DNA from: Streptococcus himalayensis
GTDB taxonomy: Bacteria; Bacillota; Bacilli; Lactobacillales; Streptococcaceae
NCBI RefSeq assembly: GCF_001708305.1
Contig: NZ_CP016953.1
Coordinates: 2,189,501-2,253,500, forward strand
DNA length: 64,000 nucleotides
Direction: 5' to 3'
In this document: one piece after another, positions 8,204 through 16,198 of the stretch
Layout of the letters: each line of letters starts with the position of its first letter
Position numbering within the stretch: the first letter of the stretch is position 1
Notes under the pieces: model-generated
Seen by the model: the letters and a program-made list of their open reading frames with translations, nothing else
Told to the model about the DNA's origin: nothing
Database searches by the model: none
Made by a program: the position numbers and the translations under genes

Positions 8204-8815
8204 TTAAGATGACAGATTTACCGTTTGATACAAGCTGTAACCTTCGTAGTAATAACTGTGGTCAATCCCTTTCATATACAGTTCTCGACTTGTAATATCA
8301 TCTGTTAATGCCTGTTTTAATACATGCTTCATTTCCGTATCTCGAATAGGGCTTCTTTCCATAGCAAGTAGGTAATCTTCTTTATCAACTTTCGACCAGT
8401 CAATCACCTGTCCTAACTCAACTTTTAACAGGTGGTCTAACCAAATACGCATACTTCGGCCATTTCCCTCACGAAAAGGATGGGCAATATTCATTTCCAC
8501 ATACTTCTCCACAATCTCTTCAAAAGTAGATTGAGACATCTTTTCGATATGATCAAGCGAGGTCTGTAAATACATGACCGGCGCAAAACGGAAATTTCCT
8601 TTCGCTAGATTAACTGTCCGCACATGACCAGCAAATTCATAGATTTCCTCAAAAAGAAAATGATGGATAAATAAAAGTGTCGCAACAGTCCCTGCTGGTT
8701 TATCAGCTATAAGATTTTCTTCAAATAAACGTTTGGCACGAATTTTACTGATTTTTTCTTCCTGTCTAGCCAATTCGAGAGAATCTGTTATTTCCAATCT
8801 ATTTTCTAAAACCAT
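8204..8815 (-). CDS. Fic-domain AMP-transferase with C-terminal inhibitory motif (class III type)
   Basis: 203-aa Fic/DOC protein. The catalytic loop is HPFREGNGRSMR (residues 112-123) with H112 and the GNGR anion-binding nest intact, so enzymatic competence is likely. The flap region (KGNFRFAP) is present. Near the C-terminus S187-Y-Y-Y-E191-G192 matches the autoinhibitory (S/T)xxxE(G/N) motif, which places it with single-chain class III Fic proteins such as the Neisseria enzyme. It lies between parE and parC on the same strand, 71 bp before parC. A 16-bp-stem inverted repeat at 8871-8909 lies about 55 bp before its ATG. The RBS is weak. Target not shown by sequence. Confidence 0.9.
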   Translation of the reverse strand: MVLENRLEITDSLELARQEEKISKIRAKRLFEENLIADKPAGTVATLLFIHHFLFEEIYEFAGHVRTVNLAKGNFRFAPVMYLQTSLDHIEKMSQSTFEEIVEKYVEMNIAHPFREGNGRSMRIWLDHLLKVELGQVIDWSKVDKEDYLLAMERSPIRDTEMKHVLKQALTDDITSRELYMKGIDHSYYYEGYSLYQTVNLSS

Positions 8816-8870
8816 AATTGCTCACTTTCTGACATAACTTTACATGCCCACATTTCAAATGGAAGACAAC

Positions 8871-8909
8871 ACTTAAACAACTAAAACGATATTTTTTAGT
8901 TGTTCAAGT
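8871..8909 (-). promoter_or_regulatory. Large inverted repeat upstream of fic
   Basis: Two 16-bp arms (ACTTAAACAACTAAAA and TTTTAGTTGTTCAAGT, one mismatch) around a 7-base loop. There is no T-run in the minus direction. It could be an operator or an mRNA hairpin before the fic start. Confidence 0.5.
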
Positions 8910-8957
8910 TAGTGAGGCAGCTAGCTTGACCGCCCGATAGCGGTAAACGTGCTAACA

Positions 8958-9060
8958 GGGAGTGGGACTCAATCGTGATTTCGAAGAAATCGATTTTGTC
9001 AATTTCGCTTTCTCATTTTTAGGCTCAAGTATTAACAGTCCACTGGACTGTCCCAGCCTC
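8958..9060 (-). repeat. Structured GGCTGGGAC / GTCCCACTCC intergenic element after parE
   Basis: On the minus strand it opens with GAGGCTGGGACAGT and closes with AGTCCCACTCCC, so the ends can pair. Two further perfect hairpins lie inside: CAGTCCACTGGACTG (9036-9050) and GATTTCGAAGAAATC (8977-8991). The same GCTGGGAC core appears in the mltG terminator at 32528. It probably folds as an extended 3' structure after parE. Confidence 0.5.
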
Positions 9061-9074
9061 TATTAAGTACTGCA

Positions 9075-11018
9075 TTAAAACACCGTCGCTTCTTCCAAGG
9101 TAAACTTGACGTTATCTTCAATCCACTTGCGGCGAGGTTCAACCTTATCTCCCATGAGGACCGATACTCGGCGTTCCGCTCTTGCTAAATCTTCAATAGT
9201 CACACGAATCAGCGTACGGGTGTCAGGATTCATGGTGGTTTCCCAGAGCTGGTCTGCGTTCATCTCTCCAAGGCCCTTGTAGCGTTGCAACATGGCACCC
9301 TTGCCGAAGTCCTTGCGGAGTTGCTCCAGTTCATTATCCGACCACGCGTAGGCAATTTTTTCCTGCTTACCTTTTCCCTTACTCATCTTATAAAGTGGCG
9401 GCAGTGCAATATAGACCTTACCAGCCTCCACTAAGGGACGCATATAGCGGTAGAAAAAGGTTAAGAGGAGTGTCTGAATATGAGCTCCATCCGTATCCGC
9501 ATCGGTCATGATGATAATCTTGTCGTAATTGGCATCTTCCAGATTAAAGTCCGAACCAACACCAGCTCCAATGGTATAAATCATGGTATTGATTTCTTCA
9601 TTTTTGAGAATGTCTGCCATCTTAGCCTTGGCGGTATTGATAACCTTTCCTCGAAGGGGCAAAATAGCCTGAAATTTGCGATCTCGTCCTTGTTTGGCAG
9701 ATCCGCCGGCTGAATCTCCCTCGACCAGATAAAGTTCGTTTTTGGCTGCATTTTTGGACTGGGCTGGGGTTAATTTCCCTGATAAGAGGCCCTTATCCTT
9801 CTTGTTTTTCTTACCATTTCGGCTTTCATCGCGGGCTTTGCGTGCTGCTTCTCTCGCATCTCTTGCCCGAATGGCCTTGCGAATGAGATTAGAAGCTAAT
9901 TCGCCATTTTCCAAAAGAAAGAAGGTTAATTTTTCAGATACGATACTATCAACTGCTGGACGAGCAAGGGGGCTGCCTAGCTTGTCCTTGGTCTGTCCTT
10001 CAAACTGCAAATGCTCCTCAGGTACCAAGATCGACAGGACAGCTGCCAGACCTTCTCGGTAATCGGATCCTTCCAAGTTTTTGTCCTTTTCCTTGAGAAG
10101 ACCTGTTTTTCTAGCATAGTCATTCATGGCCTTGGTAATGGCAGTCTTAAGCCCTGTCTCATGCGTTCCACCGTCTTTGGTACGAACGTTGTTGACAAAG
10201 GAAAGAATATTATCTGAATAGCCATCATTATACTGAAGCGCCACTTCAACTTGGAATCCACTCTCTTCCCCATCGAAATACAGAACAGGTGTCAAGGTTT
10301 CCTTGTCTTCATTCAGATAACTAACGAAATCCTGCACGCCATTTTCATAGTGGAATTGGCTTTCTTCTCCTGTCCGCTCATCCAGTAGGGTCAAGGTTAC
10401 TTGTTTCAAGAGAAAGGCTGACTCATTTAACCGCTCCGCAATGGTATTGTACTTGAAATCAGTCGTTGAAAAAATACTGCTATCTGGCATAAAACGAACC
10501 TTAGTGCCAGACTTAGACTTGGGAGCTGTCCCAACCTTTTCCAGTCCTGTTACCGGTTTACCACCAGTTTCAAAACGCTGGCGATACACAGCTCCGTCAC
10601 GTGTAATTTCCACTTCTAGCCAACTAGATAGGGCATTCACTACAGAAGAGCCTACACCATGTAAGCCTCCTGAAGTCTTATAACCACCCTGACCGAATTT
10701 ACCTCCGGCATGAAGCACTGTAAAAATAACCTCTACTGTCGGAATCCCCATGGCGTGCATCCCAACGGGCATACCACGCCCATGGTCCGATACACTCAGG
10801 CTACCGTCTTTATGAATGGTGACATCAATCTGGTCTCCAAATCCTGATAAGGCTTCATCGACTGCATTGTCCACAATTTCCCAGACCAAATGATGGAGTC
10901 CAGCCCCGTCGGTTGACCCAATATACATCCCAGGACGTTTCCGGACCGCATCCAGCCCTTCTAAGACTTGAATCGCATCATCATTGTAATTGTTAATATT
11001 GATTTCCTTTTTTGCCAC
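9075..11018 (-). CDS. parE: DNA topoisomerase IV subunit B
   Basis: ATPase subunit of topoisomerase IV. 647 aa. GHKL ATP site: EIVDNAVDEA, DHGRGMPVG (residues 78-86), and the lid GGYKTSGGLHGVG around Y113. Toprim domain: YLVEGDSAGGSAKQGRD and DADTDGAHI; PLRGKVINTAKAKMAD is the quinolone-associated stretch. The start is GTG at 11016-11018 with an AGGAGG six bases upstream. The usual streptococcal neighbour plsY is absent upstream; a fic gene lies downstream before parC. Confidence 0.97.
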   Translation of the reverse strand: MAKKEININNYNDDAIQVLEGLDAVRKRPGMYIGSTDGAGLHHLVWEIVDNAVDEALSGFGDQIDVTIHKDGSLSVSDHGRGMPVGMHAMGIPTVEVIFTVLHAGGKFGQGGYKTSGGLHGVGSSVVNALSSWLEVEITRDGAVYRQRFETGGKPVTGLEKVGTAPKSKSGTKVRFMPDSSIFSTTDFKYNTIAERLNESAFLLKQVTLTLLDERTGEESQFHYENGVQDFVSYLNEDKETLTPVLYFDGEESGFQVEVALQYNDGYSDNILSFVNNVRTKDGGTHETGLKTAITKAMNDYARKTGLLKEKDKNLEGSDYREGLAAVLSILVPEEHLQFEGQTKDKLGSPLARPAVDSIVSEKLTFFLLENGELASNLIRKAIRARDAREAARKARDESRNGKKNKKDKGLLSGKLTPAQSKNAAKNELYLVEGDSAGGSAKQGRDRKFQAILPLRGKVINTAKAKMADILKNEEINTMIYTIGAGVGSDFNLEDANYDKIIIMTDADTDGAHIQTLLLTFFYRYMRPLVEAGKVYIALPPLYKMSKGKGKQEKIAYAWSDNELEQLRKDFGKGAMLQRYKGLGEMNADQLWETTMNPDTRTLIRVTIEDLARAERRVSVLMGDKVEPRRKWIEDNVKFTLEEATVF

Positions 11019-11141
11019 AAGGAACCTCCTGTGTTGTTCATCCTTACTATCTTACAGGTTTTTTTCTATTTTTGCAAATGCCAATCGGTTTAAAAAGCTT
11101 ATCTCCGAAACCCAAGAACAAAAATCCGCCCTATCTGTGAG

Positions 11142-11318
11142 CACGACAAATGCATGCCGAACATGTCATTTTCAGATAACTTTTTTACTATGAAATTTTA
11201 TGATAATCCAGATGAAAACAGTGATGAACTAGCACACATCTGTATATGACCTGAAAATGTTAAAACATATATGTCTTTAGAAAATACTTGCATGTATTTT
11301 TTTCTTTCCTGCGGTGTG
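11142..11318 (+). repeat. MITE-like repeat family C, copy 1, with 9-bp target duplication
   Basis: A 177-bp element flanked by perfect 9-bp direct repeats ATCTGTGAG (11133-11141 and 11319-11327). The left end CACGACAAATGCATG equals the end of family A; the right end read inward is CACACCGCAGG. The interior is similar to the inverted copy at 34267-34452 (shared blocks TTTTCAGATAA, TGAAATTTT, TGAAAATGTT, TAGAAAA). It fills most of the parE/DUF1694 gap; no gene seen. Confidence 0.7.
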
Positions 11319-11359
11319 ATCTGTGAGAAGAAAGGCTGGTTTTTTATCGCCATTTTTGT

Positions 11360-11365
11360 TATACT
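11360..11365 (+). promoter_or_regulatory. Extended -10 promoter of the DUF1694 gene (leaderless start)
   Basis: TGTTATACT (extended -10) is followed by six bases and then the ATG at 11372. Transcription would begin at or next to the start codon. No Shine-Dalgarno is present. Confidence 0.65.
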
Positions 11366-11371
11366 AAAACC

Positions 11372-11827
11372 ATGACAGATCTACATGAATTCATCCAACA
11401 ACAGGCTGCAGGTGGGCTAAAAGTGAAGCCCGATGAACAGCGAAAATTTCTGGAAACCTTTGAAGAGCGGGTAATTGTCGATGCGACCTTGGAAGAGATT
11501 AACAATCCGCTGTTAAAAGAGTATTTCTCCCACATACTTACAGCGATTAAGGCAGATTTTCAGCCTGTTTTGGTCAAAATCTCTCCAATGATGACAACCA
11601 AGGATCAATTGTTTTATCTCAAAACTGCCCAAGATTTGGGCTGTGAATCAACGATTGTCAGCGAAGATTGCCAGTCTCCTTTGGGACTCGTTATTCATAC
11701 AGACCATGCTGTGGAAATAGAAGACAAGGATATGATGACTCGCTATGCTCCTCTCTTGTTACCAGCAGAAGAAAAGGCTACACAGAAAACTAAAAAACTT
11801 TCCTTTTGGAAAAAATTATTTCAATAA
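11372..11827 (+). CDS. DUF1694 (YueI-like) family protein
   Basis: 151-aa cytoplasmic protein of the YueI/DUF1694 family, function unknown. Family hallmarks are the N-terminal repeat of short acidic helices, FLETFEERVI and the VIVSEDC-like core (here STIVSEDCQSPLGLVIHTD). It is monocistronic between divergent parE and convergent glycerate kinase. The start is fixed by the -10 box only six bases before the ATG, which leaves no room for a leader. Confidence 0.8.
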   Translation: MTDLHEFIQQQAAGGLKVKPDEQRKFLETFEERVIVDATLEEINNPLLKEYFSHILTAIKADFQPVLVKISPMMTTKDQLFYLKTAQDLGCESTIVSEDCQSPLGLVIHTDHAVEIEDKDMMTRYAPLLLPAEEKATQKTKKLSFWKKLFQ

Positions 11828-11847
11828 TCACAAAAATCAGCGATCCA

Positions 11848-12960
11848 TCATTCGCTGATTTTTAAGATATTGCCAATATTACGAGCCGTACGAATCACAT
11901 TTTCCTTGGCATGAAGCAAGGTCTCCTCTAAGCTTTCCACTTGTCTAAGAATGGAAAAAGCTGCTTTTATATTCTCGATTGGAAAAGCTGGAAGGTCTGC
12001 TCCCAAACTGCCACAGATGGCAAGGACTGGCACATGCTTAGGAGCTCGTCTTGCCACACCAAAAGGTGCCTTTCCCCTGATAGACTGACGATCCATCTTG
12101 CCTTCGCCGACAATCAAGAGATCAGCCTTCTGGCACCGCTCCTCAAAATCGAGCAAATCCAAGCATACATCAATGCCCGAGACAATCTTGCCCCCAGCAA
12201 AAGCGACTAAGCCTGCGGTCACTCCTCCTCCAGCCCCCGCTCCTGCTAGGGATAACACGTCGGAATAAAAGGTGCTGTAAAATTGTTCCATCGCCTGATC
12301 CACAGCAGGCATGAGAAAGGAGGGCAAACCTTTTTGTTCTCCAAAGACATACGTTGCCCCTTCAGGTCCACACAAGGGATTGCAAACATCGGTTAAAATC
12401 TGAAGTTCAAGTTGAAAAATCTCCTTTGGCACACATTCTGAGGATACGCGTGCCACACGCCCCAGCGAACTCCCTTTGGCCTGCAAACGATGACCGTCCT
12501 CATCAAAAAATGCATAGCCAAGACCAGCTGCAAGGCCCAGACCCCCATCATTTGTCGCAGAACCACCGACACCGACCAAGACTTTTGTCACACCGTCTTT
12601 GGCCAAATGAACCAATAATTCTCCCAATCCTCTCGTTTCTAAGGCTAGGGGATTTCGTTTTTCTCGTGGAATGAGGCCCAAACCAACCAAATCTGCCATT
12701 TCAAACAAGGCTAAGGATCCTTTTCGTCCATACGGCATGACTACCTGCTCTCCAAAAGGACCAGTCACAAGGAGTTCCTGACGTTCTGCTCCTAAAACCT
12801 GATTTAAACTAGCAATCGTTCCTTCCCCTCCATCGCCCACAGGCATGAGATCAAATGTCGCTGTCGGCAGAGCCTCAGACAACCCGGTCTGGATACAAAT
12901 CGCCACTTCCTCAGCTGTCAAGCTCTCCTTAAAGGAATCTGGGGCAATCAAAATATGCAT
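11848..12960 (-). CDS. glxK: Glycerate kinase
   Basis: Phosphorylates glycerate with ATP (GlxK/GarK family). 370 aa, family length. N-terminal IAPDSFKESLTAEEVA, GDGGEGT, then GVGGSATNDGGLG (about 130-142) and the C-terminal VGEGKMDRQSIRGKAPFGVA motif are all present. It is the last gene of the minus-strand run from efeO. It starts 6 bp after serB, so the two are probably co-transcribed. Confidence 0.92.
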   Translation of the reverse strand: MHILIAPDSFKESLTAEEVAICIQTGLSEALPTATFDLMPVGDGGEGTIASLNQVLGAERQELLVTGPFGEQVVMPYGRKGSLALFEMADLVGLGLIPREKRNPLALETRGLGELLVHLAKDGVTKVLVGVGGSATNDGGLGLAAGLGYAFFDEDGHRLQAKGSSLGRVARVSSECVPKEIFQLELQILTDVCNPLCGPEGATYVFGEQKGLPSFLMPAVDQAMEQFYSTFYSDVLSLAGAGAGGGVTAGLVAFAGGKIVSGIDVCLDLLDFEERCQKADLLIVGEGKMDRQSIRGKAPFGVARRAPKHVPVLAICGSLGADLPAFPIENIKAAFSILRQVESLEETLLHAKENVIRTARNIGNILKISE

Positions 12961-12966
12961 GGGGGC

Positions 12967-13617
12967 CTACTTTCTCTTCACAGATTGAATCAGATGCCAG
13001 ACCTGATACAAATCGTATTCGTTAATCTGATACGGAGCGGCTTTTCGCACCACAGGCTTAGCGTTAAAGGCAATTCCAATTCCTGCTGTCTGAATCATCG
13101 GTAAATCATTTGCCCCATCGCCCACGGCAACCGTCTGAGAAATGGCTAGCTGATTTTCCCTTGCCCAGTGCAGAAGACACTCCTTCTTGGTTTCTTTGGT
13201 GATAATCTCACCCAGTACCTGCCCTGTTAGAAAACCATCTTTGATTTCCAAGCGATTGGCCATGACATAATCAATCCCTAATTGGCTAGCGATGCTGTCC
13301 ACAGTTTCGTGAAAACCACCCGATACCACGCCAATTTTATAGCCCTCATGCTTGAGCCTGTCAATCAATTCATGGGCCCCCTTGGTCACATGAACCTTAT
13401 CCAAGACCTCCTCAAAAATACTTTGGGGAAGACCCTTTAAAAGCGCTACACGGGCATAAAGAGCCTCTTTAAACTCTAATTCCCCTCGCATAGCTCGCTC
13501 AGTAATCCTAGCTACCTGCTCTCCAACACCCGCTGCTTCTCCCAGTAAATCAATGACTTCTTCTTGAATAAGGGTGCTATCCACATCCATAACCAAAAGA
13601 CCTGTTACTGCTGTCAT
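12967..13617 (-). CDS. serB: Phosphoserine phosphatase
   Basis: HAD-family hydrolase for the last step of serine synthesis. 216 aa. Motif I is DVDSTLIQEE (nucleophile D11, acid D13), motif II is VVSGGFHE, and motif III/IV is VAVGDGANDLPM. The start overlaps the tatA stop by 4 bp (ATGA), so it belongs to the efe-tat transcript. Confidence 0.95.
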   Translation of the reverse strand: MTAVTGLLVMDVDSTLIQEEVIDLLGEAAGVGEQVARITERAMRGELEFKEALYARVALLKGLPQSIFEEVLDKVHVTKGAHELIDRLKHEGYKIGVVSGGFHETVDSIASQLGIDYVMANRLEIKDGFLTGQVLGEIITKETKKECLLHWARENQLAISQTVAVGDGANDLPMIQTAGIGIAFNAKPVVRKAAPYQINEYDLYQVWHLIQSVKRK

Positions 13618-13790
13618 TTATCCTTACCTTCTTCTTTTTCTTCACCATTTTCCATGGCTTTTTTAAAGGATGAGATCATTTTACCAATCGATTCGCCCAA
13701 CTCTGGTAAGCGTTTTGGTCCAAAAATCAAGAGGGCGCCCAAGACCAAGATAATCATTCCCGGTGCACCAATATCACGTAAGATTCCCAT
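13614..13790 (-). CDS. tatA: Sec-independent translocase component TatA
   Basis: 58-aa pore-forming subunit of the Tat exporter. A single N-terminal membrane helix (GAPGMIILVLGALLIFGPK) is followed by the FGPKRLPELG hinge and an amphipathic helix (SIGKMISSFKKAM). The start is taken at 13788-13790 because AAGGAGAACCTAATATG gives an ideal RBS. An upstream in-frame start would overlap tatC. No TatB gene is present, so TatA probably serves both roles as in other minimal Gram-positive Tat systems. Confidence 0.93.
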   Translation of the reverse strand: MGILRDIGAPGMIILVLGALLIFGPKRLPELGESIGKMISSFKKAMENGEEKEEGKDK

Positions 13791-13791
13791 A

Positions 13792-14511
13792 TTAGGTTCT
13801 CCTTTTTTCTTTTTTTCGATAGAGCCATTTACTGATACCGACACTTACTTCATAGATGAGGATAAGGGGAACCGTCATGGCTAAATCACTTGTAAAATCA
13901 GCTGGCGTGATAACTACTGCAATCACCAGCAAGGTAAAGTAGGCATGTCTTCTATATTGTACCAAAAATCGTGGACTAAGGACACCAAGGGAGGTCAAAA
14001 ATGCCACTAAAACAGGTATTTCAAACAAAACAGCCATCGGGATTGTCGTATGCAACAAGAAAGCCAGATAATTTTGTGCTGTTAATTGCGTATCAAAGAG
14101 CCCATCCCCAAAGGACAAAAGAACCTGTAAAAGAGCTGGGCTGACCAGATAAAACCCAAATAGTAAGCCCAAGACAAAGCAACAAAAGACCGCTGGGATG
14201 TACCAGAAAATACTTCTGGCTTCTCCTTTATCAAGTGCTGGAACTACAAAAGCCCAAACTTGATAGGTCAAAAACGGCAAGGTCAGCGTAAAGGCTAGGA
14301 GGCTGGCTATATTGATATAAATCCATAATATATCGTTAGGACCCAAAACAATCAATTTCTGAGAAAATCCCTGAGTCAAAAACTGGTAAATACTTCTCGA
14401 AAAACAGAGACTGATCAAAAAACTAACGAAGAAAAAAGATAGGGTCCACATAAAGCGACTTCGAAATTCGGTCAAATGCTCGACAACGGTTAGTTCTTGT
14501 TTAGTGTGCAT
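13792..14511 (-). CDS. tatC: Sec-independent translocase component TatC
   Basis: 239-aa polytopic membrane protein that binds twin-arginine signals. N-terminal VVEHLTEFRSRFMW matches the conserved HLxELRxR. Six hydrophobic segments follow, with FEIPVLVAFL and VITPADFTSD characteristic of TatC. The stop is 1 bp before the tatA start, and the 5' end overlaps efeU. Confidence 0.95.
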   Translation of the reverse strand: MHTKQELTVVEHLTEFRSRFMWTLSFFFVSFLISLCFSRSIYQFLTQGFSQKLIVLGPNDILWIYINIASLLAFTLTLPFLTYQVWAFVVPALDKGEARSIFWYIPAVFCCFVLGLLFGFYLVSPALLQVLLSFGDGLFDTQLTAQNYLAFLLHTTIPMAVLFEIPVLVAFLTSLGVLSPRFLVQYRRHAYFTLLVIAVVITPADFTSDLAMTVPLILIYEVSVGISKWLYRKKEKRRT

Positions 14512-16198
14512 GATGTTCTCGATTCTTCCACGTTAAGCAAGCAATCAAGAGGATGAGAAAGACCTGTGGTAGCAGAATTTCTAGACTTGGATACAGACCG
14601 ATCACATCTATTGTAGGAATACCTCTCACTACATGACTCGGGAGGATATTGGTCAATTGTAAGGCATGGATACTAACTCCCAACATCTTAAAGGCCAGGG
14701 CATAAATCAGCCAAGTCAGATAGAAAAATACCTTATGTGGCTTGATTTTGCTCGTTGTTTTCAGCATGACAACAGCCAAGAGTAAAAGGACTAAAAAGGC
14801 TAGACCAATTCCTAATAGAAAGTCATTGAGGCTAATCTTTGGTAGGATACCTGCATAAAAGAGAATGGTTTCTGCCCCCTCACGAAAGACCGCTAGAAAA
14901 CTCAAAGCAAACATTGAAAGGAAACTACCGCTTGCCGTCACCACCTGCATCTGCTGCTCCATATAGGCATTCCACTTCTTGACAGAAGATTTACTATGGA
15001 GCCAAATACCAATGACAACCATCATCACAACCGCAACAATCCCCACCAAGCCCTCAATGATTTCACGATTGGCACCAGAGGAGAGCCTTGGGAAAAATTG
15101 GTGCAAGGCAATCGCCAACAGGGCACTGGCTAATAAACCGACGACAGCTCCGCCATAAACCCAAAGCAAGCCTTTTTTCTGCTTGCTCGCTTTTAGAGTA
15201 GAGACTAGAGCTAGCACGATGAGAAGAGCCTCAACTCCCTCCCGCAGAAGGATTAGCATCGCATCGAAGACAGTGTAGCTGGCTGAGGGATCAATGCTTG
15301 CCAAATCCGCAATCAGTTGGGCGAGCTTTTCTTGATAAGCCGCTTCGTCACCGCGTACCATGATAACGGGCGACTCACTCTCGACCCGAGTATAAAGACT
15401 TGGATTCCGTGTACTAACATCTCCTTCAATGGTCGGCCAAATGGTGATAAATTCCTTCATCAGAGAAGCCCCTTTGGTCTTATCACCCGCTTCAAAAGCA
15501 GTTTGTGCTTGCTTGAGCAGATCAATCCCATCTGTTAAGGTTACATCCGTTGCAGCTGTAGCTACCTTTTGACCAGCTACAAAGGCTTGAATAGCATTTT
15601 TTAAATCATCAAATGATGTTTGAATACTGCCATAGTCTACAGGTTCTGTTTCAATACTACTGCGTAAGAAAGAAATGGCTGTTTCAATTTTTCCGTAATG
15701 CCCTGTGCTAGTATCACGAACAATGCCTTCATTCACTGTCCACGTACTATTGAGTTTTTTGTAGTTCTCCTTGACACTGTCAATCTCCTTGCGCTCAATC
15801 GCTTCCTGCAAAAGGTCAAAGGCAGGAGATAACTTGTTCATCAGTTTTTCTTTTTCAGCAGTGACATCAACAGGATGTTGTTCCGCCTCAAAGTCCAACA
15901 AGGCTTTAGAAACAGCCACTAGTTTTTCTTCTGTCGGTTCTTGTTCCAATTCCGCTAGGCGGTTGGTCACCATCTGACCAGCCTTGGAATCATAGTTATC
16001 GACCTGTGTGAAATCTTCCTGCAACTGAGCAATCAACTGCTCTGCCCTTTCCTTATCCCCTTTGTTCAAGGCTGTGGTCGCATCTGTAATCGTGATAAAG
16101 AGATGACTATAGGAATCCTCTGCCGAAACAGGTCTTGCAAAAAAGACGAAAGCAAGTAAGGCAAGGAGTGCCAGTTTATTCAAATAAGGCTTGACCAA
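14501..16198 (-). CDS. efeU: FTR1-family ferric iron permease (EfeU) with long extracytoplasmic N-domain
   Basis: 565 aa. Signal peptide (residues 1-26, cut near VSAED), an extracytoplasmic helical domain to about 305, then seven membrane helices. Two iron-binding REXXE motifs are present, REGVE (319-323) and REGAE (439-443). It imports iron together with EfeO and EfeB. Its start overlaps efeB by 23 bp, and tatC begins inside its 3' end. Confidence 0.93.
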   Translation of the reverse strand: MVKPYLNKLALLALLAFVFFARPVSAEDSYSHLFITITDATTALNKGDKERAEQLIAQLQEDFTQVDNYDSKAGQMVTNRLAELEQEPTEEKLVAVSKALLDFEAEQHPVDVTAEKEKLMNKLSPAFDLLQEAIERKEIDSVKENYKKLNSTWTVNEGIVRDTSTGHYGKIETAISFLRSSIETEPVDYGSIQTSFDDLKNAIQAFVAGQKVATAATDVTLTDGIDLLKQAQTAFEAGDKTKGASLMKEFITIWPTIEGDVSTRNPSLYTRVESESPVIMVRGDEAAYQEKLAQLIADLASIDPSASYTVFDAMLILLREGVEALLIVLALVSTLKASKQKKGLLWVYGGAVVGLLASALLAIALHQFFPRLSSGANREIIEGLVGIVAVVMMVVIGIWLHSKSSVKKWNAYMEQQMQVVTASGSFLSMFALSFLAVFREGAETILFYAGILPKISLNDFLLGIGLAFLVLLLLAVVMLKTTSKIKPHKVFFYLTWLIYALAFKMLGVSIHALQLTNILPSHVVRGIPTIDVIGLYPSLEILLPQVFLILLIACLTWKNREHHAH

